Positions 8,933 to 16,344 of a stretch of DNA of 64,000 nt are shown here, one piece after another (the stretch's first letter is position 1; every line of letters begins with the position of its first letter). Below the pieces are notes generated by a model. It had not been told where the DNA came from and made no database searches. It saw only the letters and a program-made list of their open reading frames with translations. Source of the stretch: Streptomyces sp. NBC_01689 (GTDB lineage: Bacteria; Actinomycetota; Actinomycetes; Streptomycetales; Streptomycetaceae); assembly GCF_036250675.1 (NCBI RefSeq), contig NZ_CP109592.1, forward strand, positions 3,472,001 through 3,536,000, read 5' to 3'. The translations under genes were made by a program, and so were the position numbers.

Positions 8933-9547
8933 CTACTTCTCCTGCTTCTCGTCGGCGTGCGCTGATGGAAGCGCGCCGCCGCTCAACTCGTCCTTCTCGC
9001 CGTCTCCGGATGAACCAGCGAGTCCCTGCAGTGCCGCCCAACGGATGTCGACGGCGTCGTGGTGGTGGTCCGGGTCGTCCGCGAGCCGGACTCCGCATTC
9101 GGAGCACAGGCCGGGGCAGTCGTCCTGGCACACCGGCTGCATCGGCAGTGCGAGCACCACCGCATCACGCAGCACGGGTTCGAGGTCGAACAGGCCGTCC
9201 TCGATGAAGAGCGTGTCCTCGTCTTCCTCGGCGTCGTCGGCCGGCTCCGCTTTGGCGCGGCCCCGGTCGTCGGCGTCAGGGTACGAGAACATCTCCTGGA
9301 AGTCCGCGGCGAGCGACTGCTCGAGCGGCTCCAGACACCTTACGCACTCCCCCTCGGCCTGTGCACGGGCGGTGCCTGTGACGAGCACACCTTCCATGAC
9401 GGACTCGAGCCTGAGTTCGAGCTCCACCGGGGCGCCTTCCGGCACTCCGATGACGCCCTGGATCCCGAGATCCGAGGGAGCGTCGATCGTGCGGGTAAGG
9501 CGCTGCAACGCACCAGGACGCCGCCCCAGCTCGTGTGTGTCGAACAC
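8933..9547 (-). CDS. DUF177 (YceD-family) protein upstream of rpmF
   Basis: This is a YceD/DUF177 protein of at least 204 aa. The family sits next to rpmF throughout bacteria and is implicated in 23S rRNA maturation or ribosome assembly; the exact role is unsettled. Family features are [14 protein letters not shown] with paired cysteines, an acidic insert ([11 protein letters not shown]) and the C-terminal [13 protein letters not shown] cysteine cluster. The start is uncertain. The GTG at 9547 has no Shine-Dalgarno, whereas an in-frame CTG at 9580 ([13 protein letters not shown]...) has AGGA 6 nt upstream and no intervening stop. Translation may therefore begin 11 codons earlier. Confidence 0.9.
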   Translation of the reverse strand: MFDTHELGRRPGALQRLTRTIDAPSDLGIQGVIGVPEGAPVELELRLESVMEGVLVTGTARAQAEGECVRCLEPLEQSLAADFQEMFSYPDADDRGRAKAEPADDAEEDEDTLFIEDGLFDLEPVLRDAVVLALPMQPVCQDDCPGLCSECGVRLADDPDHHHDAVDIRWAALQGLAGSSGDGEKDELSGGALPSAHADEKQEK

Positions 9548-9713
9548 GAGAGGGTTGCGGTGGTCGAGGTGGGTGTTCAGGGCCGTTCCTGCTTTCGATC
9601 TTCAGAATCTCGAGGGGTGCCGCCCCTGGTGTTCCCGGGCAGCGGTGATCGCGGACGTACACGCGACCGAAGAGCCAGGATACTGGACCTTTCGCTCTCG
9701 GCCCAATCCGGTC

Positions 9714-10790
9714 TCAGCGCCCCTGTTCGTACGCCCGCAGCTGCTCGGCGCTGATCATGGTGGTGTCGAAGAGGCTGGTCTCGTCGAGGGCGTTCGCCTG
9801 CGGGTCCAGCGCGTGCGGCTGCTGCTGCGGATAGCCCTGCTGACCGCCCTGGTCGTAGGCCGCCTGCTGGTCGTAGCCGTGCTGCGGGTAGGCGGCGTAC
9901 GGGTCGGCCTGCTGGTAGCCGTACGCGTCCTGCTGGGCGTACTGCTGCTGGTAGGCGTAGGGGTCCGCCTGCTGCTGCTGGTACGCGTAGGCGTCCTGCT
10001 GCTGGGCGTAGGAGGGCTGGGCCGGGACCTCGGGGGCGGCCTGGACGGCCCGCTCGGGGACGTCCGCGAGCTCGGCGAGACCGGCCAGGTAGTCGGCGTC
10101 GCTGGTGTGCTGGGCGGGGGTGCCGTCCTCGGCGAAGGAGGCCAGGTCGCCCAGGTCGTCACTGGCGATCCGGCCGTGCAGCTTCTGCCGGCCGCGGCCC
10201 ACGGCCTCCAGGGTCTTGGCGAGGACGGCCTCGAAGGCGCCCAGCTTCACGTCGACGTACTCGTCGGCGTTGCGGCGCAGCGTCTCGGGGTCGTGGCTGC
10301 GCTCGGGGGCGTCCTCGTCCTCGTAGCCCTGCTCGTCGGTGCCGGGTCCGGTGCCCAGGAGCTTCTCGCGGCCCCGGCCGACGGAGCCGAGGGTCTTGGT
10401 CAGGACGACCTCGAAGTTGGCGAGCTTGGAGTCGACGTAGTCGTCGGCCTCGGCGCGGACCTCCTCGGCCTCCTGACGGGCCTCGGCGAGGATGCGGTCC
10501 GCCTCGTTCTGGGAACGGCGGGCGACCTCGGTGTCGGAGATCAGGGAGCCGCGCTCGGCGTGCGCGGTCTCGATGATCCGCTCGGCCTCCATGCGGGCCT
10601 GCTCGACCATCTGCTCGCGGCCGCCGATGAGCTCCTCGGCCTGGGCGAGGGAGCCCGGCAGGGCCTGGCGCACCTCTTCGAGCATCGAGAGCAGCTCGGC
10701 GCGGTTGACCACGCACGAGGCCGACATGGGCATGGAGCGGGCGCTGCCGACCGCCGAGACGATCTCATCGAGCTTCTTCTGCACGTCCAC
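9714..10790 (-). CDS. DivIVA-like/cell-division initiation coiled-coil protein with Q/Y-rich tail
   Basis: This 358-aa cytoplasmic protein lies between coaD and the DUF177 gene. Residues about 1-220 are strongly coiled-coil, with ATP-synthase-b/DivIVA-like patterns (LLSMLEEVRQALPGSL, AEELIGGREQMVEQARMEAE, EADRILAEARQEAEEV). An internal duplication is visible: ADDYVDSKLANFEVVLTKTL...GRGREKL and ADEYVDVKLGAFEAVLAKTL...GRGRQKL. Residues about 245-330 form a Gln/Tyr/Ala-rich low-complexity tail of imperfect DAYAYQQQ/ADPYAYQQQ repeats. A polar-growth or cell-division scaffold role is inferred from family and composition. The start is the GTG at 10790; another GTG two codons in is possible. Confidence 0.85.
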   Translation of the reverse strand: MDVQKKLDEIVSAVGSARSMPMSASCVVNRAELLSMLEEVRQALPGSLAQAEELIGGREQMVEQARMEAERIIETAHAERGSLISDTEVARRSQNEADRILAEARQEAEEVRAEADDYVDSKLANFEVVLTKTLGSVGRGREKLLGTGPGTDEQGYEDEDAPERSHDPETLRRNADEYVDVKLGAFEAVLAKTLEAVGRGRQKLHGRIASDDLGDLASFAEDGTPAQHTSDADYLAGLAELADVPERAVQAAPEVPAQPSYAQQQDAYAYQQQQADPYAYQQQYAQQDAYGYQQADPYAAYPQHGYDQQAAYDQGGQQGYPQQQPHALDPQANALDETSLFDTTMISAEQLRAYEQGR

Positions 10791-10889
10791 CGTGTGCTCG
10801 CCACTCTCTACAGCTGTGATGGAGACGGACGAGTCGACTGTACGACCACTCCCGCCCCGCCCGACACCGGGTGACGGGCTGTCAGCCCC

Positions 10890-11399
10890 TCACTCCTGGC
10901 CGAGCCGGCCCTTCAGGGCCTCCAGGACGACGGGCGGCACCAGGTGGGAGATGTCGCCGCCCCAGTTCGCGACCTCCTTGACCAGCGAGGAGGAGAGGAA
11001 GCTGTAGGTGGGGCTGGTCGGGATGAACAGCGTCTCCACGCCCGAGAGGCCGTTGTTCATCTGGGCCATCTGCAGTTCGTAGTCGAAGTCGCTGACCGCG
11101 CGAAGTCCCTTGACGATGGCGGGGATGTCCCGCTGCTTGCAGAAGTCGACGAGCAGGCCGTGGTAGGCCTCGACCTGGACGTTGCCGAACTCGGCGGTGA
11201 CCTCGCGGATCAGCTCGATCCGCTCGTCGACGGTGAACATGCCCTGCTTCGACTGGTTGATCATCACCACGACGTGCACGACGTCGTAGAGCCTGGAAGC
11301 GCGGGCGATGATGTCGAGGTGTCCATTGGTGATGGGGTCGAATGACCCCGGACAGACGGCGCGGCGCAACTGTGGTCCCTCGCTCTCCGGTCCGGTCAT
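10890..11399 (-). CDS. coaD: Pantetheine-phosphate adenylyltransferase
   Basis: This 169-aa enzyme catalyses the penultimate step of coenzyme A synthesis (4'-phosphopantetheine + ATP to dephospho-CoA). [15 protein letters not shown] holds the TxGH-type nucleotidyltransferase motif. Other CoaD landmarks are [19 protein letters not shown] and [15 protein letters not shown] (the ISSTxVR-type motif). The length is normal for the family. The ATG at 11399 overlaps the rsmD stop (ATGA), so the two are translationally coupled, the usual rsmD-coaD arrangement. Confidence 0.97.
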   Translation of the reverse strand: MTGPESEGPQLRRAVCPGSFDPITNGHLDIIARASRLYDVVHVVVMINQSKQGMFTVDERIELIREVTAEFGNVQVEAYHGLLVDFCKQRDIPAIVKGLRAVSDFDYELQMAQMNNGLSGVETLFIPTSPTYSFLSSSLVKEVANWGGDISHLVPPVVLEALKGRLGQE

Positions 11400-11983
11400 C
11401 GTGCGTCTTCGCACGTAGAGGCGGCGCGACCGTACCAAAAGGTCCCCTCGCCGTAACGACGGGCCCGGAGTGCGTCAAAGCCGTCCGGCCATCCGAATTC
11501 GCCGCCTCTGGTGCTGCGCTCCACGGTGACGAGCGCTTCGCCCGCGAGCCAGCCCTGCGTCCGGAGTGTGAGCAGGATCTCGCGAAGATCGTCGTCGGAC
11601 ACCGCGTAGGGCGGGTCGAGGAAGACCAGGTCGTACGGTTCCGCGGAGGCCGGCGCCTGAACGATCTGTTCCGCTTTGCCGGACCTGACTTCGGCGCCGG
11701 GCAGGCCCAGCGACTTCACGTTCTCCCGGATGACGCGGGCGGCCCTGGCGTCGGCCTCGACGAGTAGCGCGTGTCCGGCGCCGCGGCTCAGCGCCTCCAG
11801 GCCCACGGCGCCGGAGCCCGCGTACAGGTCGAGCACGCGCTCGCCCTCCAGCGGGCCGCCGAGCAGGGACTGCCAGGTGGAGAAGAGGCCCTCACGCGCC
11901 CGGTCGGAGGTGGGCCGGGTGCCGGTGCCCGGCGGGACGGCCAGACGGCGTCCGCCGGCCCGGCCGGCGATCACGCGGGTCAT
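11396..11983 (-). CDS. rsmD: 16S rRNA (guanine966-N2)-methyltransferase
   Basis: This 195-aa SAM-dependent methyltransferase modifies G966 of 16S rRNA. The N-terminus [14 protein letters not shown] and [14 protein letters not shown] are typical of the family. [20 protein letters not shown] is SAM motif I and FLDPPY is the catalytic DPPY motif. The ATG at 11983 was chosen because AAGGA lies upstream and this is the family N-terminus; the frame stays open much further upstream but encodes nonsense there. It overlaps coaD by 4 bp. Confidence 0.96.
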   Translation of the reverse strand: MTRVIAGRAGGRRLAVPPGTGTRPTSDRAREGLFSTWQSLLGGPLEGERVLDLYAGSGAVGLEALSRGAGHALLVEADARAARVIRENVKSLGLPGAEVRSGKAEQIVQAPASAEPYDLVFLDPPYAVSDDDLREILLTLRTQGWLAGEALVTVERSTRGGEFGWPDGFDALRARRYGEGTFWYGRAASTCEDAR

Positions 11984-12116
11984 GAGGGTCCTTTGCGCTG
12001 GTGGTGTGTCGGCTGCCGTCAGTCTCTCAGCCGGTACCCGGATCGCGCCTCCCCGCCTCGCGTCCGGGGAGCCCACCGGACCGTGTCCGCGGCTCCCCCA
12101 CGCTCGGCGGGCCCGG

Positions 12117-14339
12117 TCAGCCCTTGTCGAGGTACTGCTCGCGCTCCTCGTCCAGGAGTGCCTCCAGGGCGGTGCGCAGGCCCGGGAGGCCGGTGAGCTC
12201 CGGGTCGGCGGCGACGACCTCGGCGGCCTCCTCACGGGCCTCCGCGATGATCTCCTCGTCCTCGATGACGGCGAGCATGCGCAGCGAGGAACGGACGCCG
12301 GACTGGGCCTGGCCCAGGACGTCGCCCTCACGGCGCTGTTCGAGGTCGATGCGGGAGAGCTCGAAGCCGTCGAGGGTGGACGCCACCGCGTCCAGCCGCC
12401 GGCGGGCCGGGCTCGCCTCGGGCATCTCGCTGACCAGCAGGCAGAGTCCGGCGGCGGAGCCGCGGCCCACCCGGCCGCGCAGCTGGTGGAGCTGGGAGAC
12501 GCCGAAGCGGTCGGCGTCCATGATCACCATCGCTGTGGCGTTCGGCACGTTCACGCCGACCTCGATGACGGTCGTGGCGACCAGCACGTCGGCCTCGCCC
12601 GCGGTGAAGCGGCGCATCACGGCGTCCTTGTCGTCGGGCGGCATCCTGCCGTGCAGGACCTCGACCCGGAGTCCCTGGAGGGGGCCCTTGACGAGCTGCT
12701 GGGCGACGTCGAGGACGGCGAGCGGCGGGCGCTTCTCGGCCTCGTCCTCGGGGGACTTCTTCCTGCCCTTCTTCGGGTCGTCCTCCTCGTCCCCGATGCG
12801 GGGGCAGACCACGTACGCCTGATGGCCGTTCTCCACCTCCTCGCGCACGCGCTCCCAGGCGCGGGCGAGGAAGTGCGGCTTGTCCGCGGCGGGGACGACA
12901 TGGCTGGCGATCGGCGAGCGCCCGGCGGGGAGCTGGTCGAGGACGGAGGTCTCCAGGTCGCCGAAGACGGTCATCGCGACCGTCCGGGGAATGGGCGTGG
13001 CGGTCATCACCAGGAGGTGCGGCGGCTGCTTGCCCTTGCCGCGCAGGGCGTCGCGCTGCTCGACGCCGAAGCGGTGCTGCTCGTCGACCACGACCAGGCC
13101 CAGGTCGTGGAACTGCACCTTGTCCTCGATCAGGGCGTGCGTGCCGATGACGATGCCGGCCTCGCCGGTGACCAGGTCGAGCAGTGCCTGCCGGCGCCCC
13201 GCCGCCCCCATGGAGCCGGTGAGCAGCACGACCTTGGTGGAGTGCTCGGCGGCGCCCAGCGTGCCGCCCTCGGCCAGCTCCCCCATCATCTCGGTGACCG
13301 ACCGGTGGTGCTGCTGCGCGAGCACCTCGGTGGGCGCGAGCATCACGGCCTGCCCGCCCGCGTCGACGGTGGCGAGCATGGCGCGCAGGGCCACCATCGT
13401 CTTGCCGGAACCGACTTCTCCCTGGAGCAGCCGGTGCATCGGGTGCTCGGTCGCCAGGTCGTCGAAGATCTCCTTGGAGACCTTCTGCTGGCCCTCGGTG
13501 AGGGTGAAGGGCAGCTTGGCGTCGAAGGCGGTGAGCAGGCCGTCCGGCCGGGGTCTGCGGGCCGCCGCGGGGAGTTGGGCGTCGGCGTGCCGGCGGCGGG
13601 CGAGCGCCACCTGGAGGACGAAGGCCTCGTCCCACTTGAGGCGGGCCCGCGCGTCGCCGATGTCGGCCTTGGTGTGCGGGCGGTGGATCTTCAGCAGGGC
13701 CTCGGGCAGGGAGACCAGGCCCCGGCCCTCGCGCAGGGCGTCCGGCAGCGGGTCGACGGCCTCCTGGGCGCTGGGCAGCACCGTCTGCACGGCCTTGGCG
13801 ATCTTCCAGGACTCCAGCTTGGCGGTGGCCGGGTAGATCGGGATGAGCGCGCCCGCCCAGGAGTCGACGCTCTCGGCGGCGGCCGTGTCGTCGGCGCCGT
13901 CGCCGCGCAGCGGTTCGTACGCCGGATGGGCCAGCTGGAGGCGGTGGTTGAAGACGGAGACCTTGCCCGAGAACATGGCGCGGGTGCCGGGCAGCAGGTC
14001 CTTGTGGGGTTTGTGCACGCCGTTGCCGAAGAAGACCAGCTGGAGGCGTCCGCTGCCGTCCGTGATGGTCACCTCCAGCCGCTGGCCCTTGCCGCGGGGC
14101 GCCTTGGACGAGGCGAAGGTGAGCAGGCGCGCGTCGGCGACCTGGGCGACCACCGTCACGTGCTCGTCCATGGGCAGGTCGGCGAGATGGGTGAGCTGAC
14201 CGCGCTCCTCGTATCTGCGCGGATAGTGGTGCAGGAGATCACCGACGGTGTGCAGGCCGAGGTGCTCGGCCATCACCTTCGCGGTGGGGGGACCGAGCAC
14301 CTTCTTCAGTGGTTCATCGAGCGCGGGCACGAGATCCAT
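12117..14339 (-). CDS. recG: ATP-dependent DNA helicase RecG
   Basis: This 740-aa branch-migration helicase remodels stalled replication forks and Holliday junctions. The N-terminal wedge/OB domain includes LHHYPRRYEERGQLTHLADL. The helicase core has Walker A GEVGSGKT, the Walker B variant DEQHRFGV, motif III TATPIPRT, and the C-terminal motifs VATTVIEVGVNVPNA and QLRGRVGRG. The ATG at 14339 (MDLVPALDEPL) is preferred over start codons 7 codons upstream. A KKGRKKSPEDEAEKR insertion in the second RecA-like domain is typical of high-GC Actinobacteria. The transcript probably continues into rsmD 133 bp downstream. Confidence 0.96.
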   Translation of the reverse strand: MDLVPALDEPLKKVLGPPTAKVMAEHLGLHTVGDLLHHYPRRYEERGQLTHLADLPMDEHVTVVAQVADARLLTFASSKAPRGKGQRLEVTITDGSGRLQLVFFGNGVHKPHKDLLPGTRAMFSGKVSVFNHRLQLAHPAYEPLRGDGADDTAAAESVDSWAGALIPIYPATAKLESWKIAKAVQTVLPSAQEAVDPLPDALREGRGLVSLPEALLKIHRPHTKADIGDARARLKWDEAFVLQVALARRRHADAQLPAAARRPRPDGLLTAFDAKLPFTLTEGQQKVSKEIFDDLATEHPMHRLLQGEVGSGKTMVALRAMLATVDAGGQAVMLAPTEVLAQQHHRSVTEMMGELAEGGTLGAAEHSTKVVLLTGSMGAAGRRQALLDLVTGEAGIVIGTHALIEDKVQFHDLGLVVVDEQHRFGVEQRDALRGKGKQPPHLLVMTATPIPRTVAMTVFGDLETSVLDQLPAGRSPIASHVVPAADKPHFLARAWERVREEVENGHQAYVVCPRIGDEEDDPKKGRKKSPEDEAEKRPPLAVLDVAQQLVKGPLQGLRVEVLHGRMPPDDKDAVMRRFTAGEADVLVATTVIEVGVNVPNATAMVIMDADRFGVSQLHQLRGRVGRGSAAGLCLLVSEMPEASPARRRLDAVASTLDGFELSRIDLEQRREGDVLGQAQSGVRSSLRMLAVIEDEEIIAEAREEAAEVVAADPELTGLPGLRTALEALLDEEREQYLDKG

Positions 14340-14505
14340 TGCACACCACCGCACCGACAATGCCGTATACGTCCTCGAAATCCGCTGGTCAGACGGCTCG
14401 TTCCGGGCCTAGGATGACGCGCTCCGGATCTCTTCGCGGTCACCGTCCGCCGGGACCGCCCGACCCCGCGCCGTCGCCCGTCCCCCCACCCTCGGCGCAG
14501 CGACG

Positions 14506-16344
14506 ATGGACTCCCAGACCTCACAGCCCTCCCCGGCATCCCCGGCACCCCATTCGTTCCAGGTCGACCTGCGTGGTCTGGTGGACCTGCTCTCCCATCA
14601 CCTGTACTCGAGCCCCAAGGTCTATCTGCGCGAACTGCTGCAGAACGCGGTGGACGCGATCACCGCCCGGCGTGCCGAGCAGCCGGACGCGCCCGCCACC
14701 GTGCGGCTGCACGCGGCGGACGGCACCCTGCGGGTGGAGGACTCCGGCGTCGGGCTCACCGAGTCCGACGTGCACAGCCTCCTCGCGACGATCGGCCGCA
14801 GCTCCAAGCGGGACGACGGCATCCAGGCGGCCCGCTCCGACTTCCTGGGGCAGTTCGGCATCGGCCTGCTGGCCTGCTTCGTGGTCGCCGAGCGCATCCG
14901 GGTCGTCAGCCGCAGCGCCCGGACGCCCGACGCGGCGCCCGTGGAGTGGACGGCGACCGACGACGGTTCGTACACCGTGCGCACGCTGCCGCACGAGGCC
15001 CGTCCCGAACCGGGCACCACCGTGCACCTGGTGGCGCGCGCCGGAGCCGGCGAGTGGCTCACCGAGGAGCGGGTGCGGTCCCTGGCCCGCGACTTCGGCG
15101 CCCTGCTGCCCTACGACGTGCGCGTCGGCGACGAGGCGATCGCGGACCTTCCCGCGCCCTGGGACCGCCCGTACCCGAGCCCCGCCACCCGCAGGGTGGC
15201 CCTGGCCCGGCACTGCCGTGAGCTGTTCGGCTTCACCCCGCTGGACTCGGTCGAGCTGAACGTGCCGCTCGCCGGGGTGCGGGGCGTCGCGTACGTCCTG
15301 CCGACCGCGGTCAGCCCCGCGCAGCGGGCGAGCCACCGGGTGCACCTCAAGGGCATGCTGCTGACCGAGCGGGCCGAACAGCTGCTGCCCGACTGGGCGT
15401 TCTTCGTGCGCTGCGTCCTGGACACCGACAGCCTGCGGCCCACCGCGTCGCGCGAGTCGCTCTACGAGGACGAGACCCTGGCGGCGGTGCGCGAGGCCCT
15501 CGGCGAGCGCATCCGGTCGTGGCTGACGGGACTCGCCGCGGGCGACCCGGAGCGGCTGGCGGCCTTCCTCTCCGTCCACCACCTGGGCGTGAAGTCACTG
15601 GCCCGGCACGACAAGGGAATGCTGCGGACGATGCTGCCGTGGCTGCCCTTCGAGACGACCGACGGACGCCTGTCCCTGGAGGAGTTCGCGCAGCGCCACC
15701 CGGTGGTGCACTTCACGCGCACGGTGGAGGAGTACCGCCAGGTCGCGCCCATCGCCTCCGCGCAGGGCATCGGCGTCGTCAACGGCGGCTACACCTACGA
15801 CAGCGAGCTGGTGGAGGCGCTGCCCTCGGTCCGTCCGGGCTCGGTGGTCGCGGAGCTGGACGCCGACACCGTGACCGCGCACCTGGACGCCGTGGACCCG
15901 GCCGAGGAACTGGCCCTGTCGGGCTTCCTGGCGGCAGCGCGGGCCCGGCTCGACCCGCTGGGCTGCGACGTGTCGCTGCGCGCGTTCCATCCGCTCTCGG
16001 TCCCGGCCCTGCACCTGGACGACCGGGCCGCCCGCCACGAGCAGGCCCGCGCGGAGGCCGAGGAGCAGGCCGACGACCTGTGGGCGGGCATTCTGGGTTC
16101 GCTGCGCGGCAGCGCCCCGCGCGCGCGTCTGGTGCTCAACCATCTCAACCCGCTGATCCGGCGGATCAGCTCGCTCGACGACCCCGAGCTGATCGGCACC
16201 GCCACGGAGTCCCTCTACGGTCAGGCCCTCCTGATGGCACAGCGCCCGCTGCGGCCCGCCGACTCGGCGCTCCTCAACCGCGCGTTCATCGGCCTTCTGG
16301 AATGGGCCACCCACACCGACCCCGGAGAGGACGACCGCCGATGA
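14506..16344 (+). CDS. HSP90-family protein (HtpG-like GHKL ATPase)
   Basis: This 612-aa protein has the full HtpG layout in divergent form. The N-terminal GHKL ATPase holds LRELLQNAVDAI (Glu43, Asn47), VEDSGVGL (Asp79) and GQFGIG (115-120). The middle domain includes LLPDWAFFVRCVLDTDSLRPTASRE, matching the HtpG segment with the catalytic arginine. The C-terminal region (LYGQALLMAQRPLRPADSALLNR) resembles the HtpG dimerisation end. These residues suggest active ATP hydrolysis. The stop overlaps the start of the TPR gene (ATGA), so the two proteins are made together and probably work together. It is more divergent than ordinary HtpG; clients are unknown. Confidence 0.9.
   Translation: MDSQTSQPSPASPAPHSFQVDLRGLVDLLSHHLYSSPKVYLRELLQNAVDAITARRAEQPDAPATVRLHAADGTLRVEDSGVGLTESDVHSLLATIGRSSKRDDGIQAARSDFLGQFGIGLLACFVVAERIRVVSRSARTPDAAPVEWTATDDGSYTVRTLPHEARPEPGTTVHLVARAGAGEWLTEERVRSLARDFGALLPYDVRVGDEAIADLPAPWDRPYPSPATRRVALARHCRELFGFTPLDSVELNVPLAGVRGVAYVLPTAVSPAQRASHRVHLKGMLLTERAEQLLPDWAFFVRCVLDTDSLRPTASRESLYEDETLAAVREALGERIRSWLTGLAAGDPERLAAFLSVHHLGVKSLARHDKGMLRTMLPWLPFETTDGRLSLEEFAQRHPVVHFTRTVEEYRQVAPIASAQGIGVVNGGYTYDSELVEALPSVRPGSVVAELDADTVTAHLDAVDPAEELALSGFLAAARARLDPLGCDVSLRAFHPLSVPALHLDDRAARHEQARAEAEEQADDLWAGILGSLRGSAPRARLVLNHLNPLIRRISSLDDPELIGTATESLYGQALLMAQRPLRPADSALLNRAFIGLLEWATHTDPGEDDRR

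Noticed and set aside
7233..10874. 1213-aa plus-strand frame across mutM, rnc, rpmF and the DivIVA-like gene
   Set aside because: It spans four recognised minus-strand genes and their gaps; no start signal or domain.
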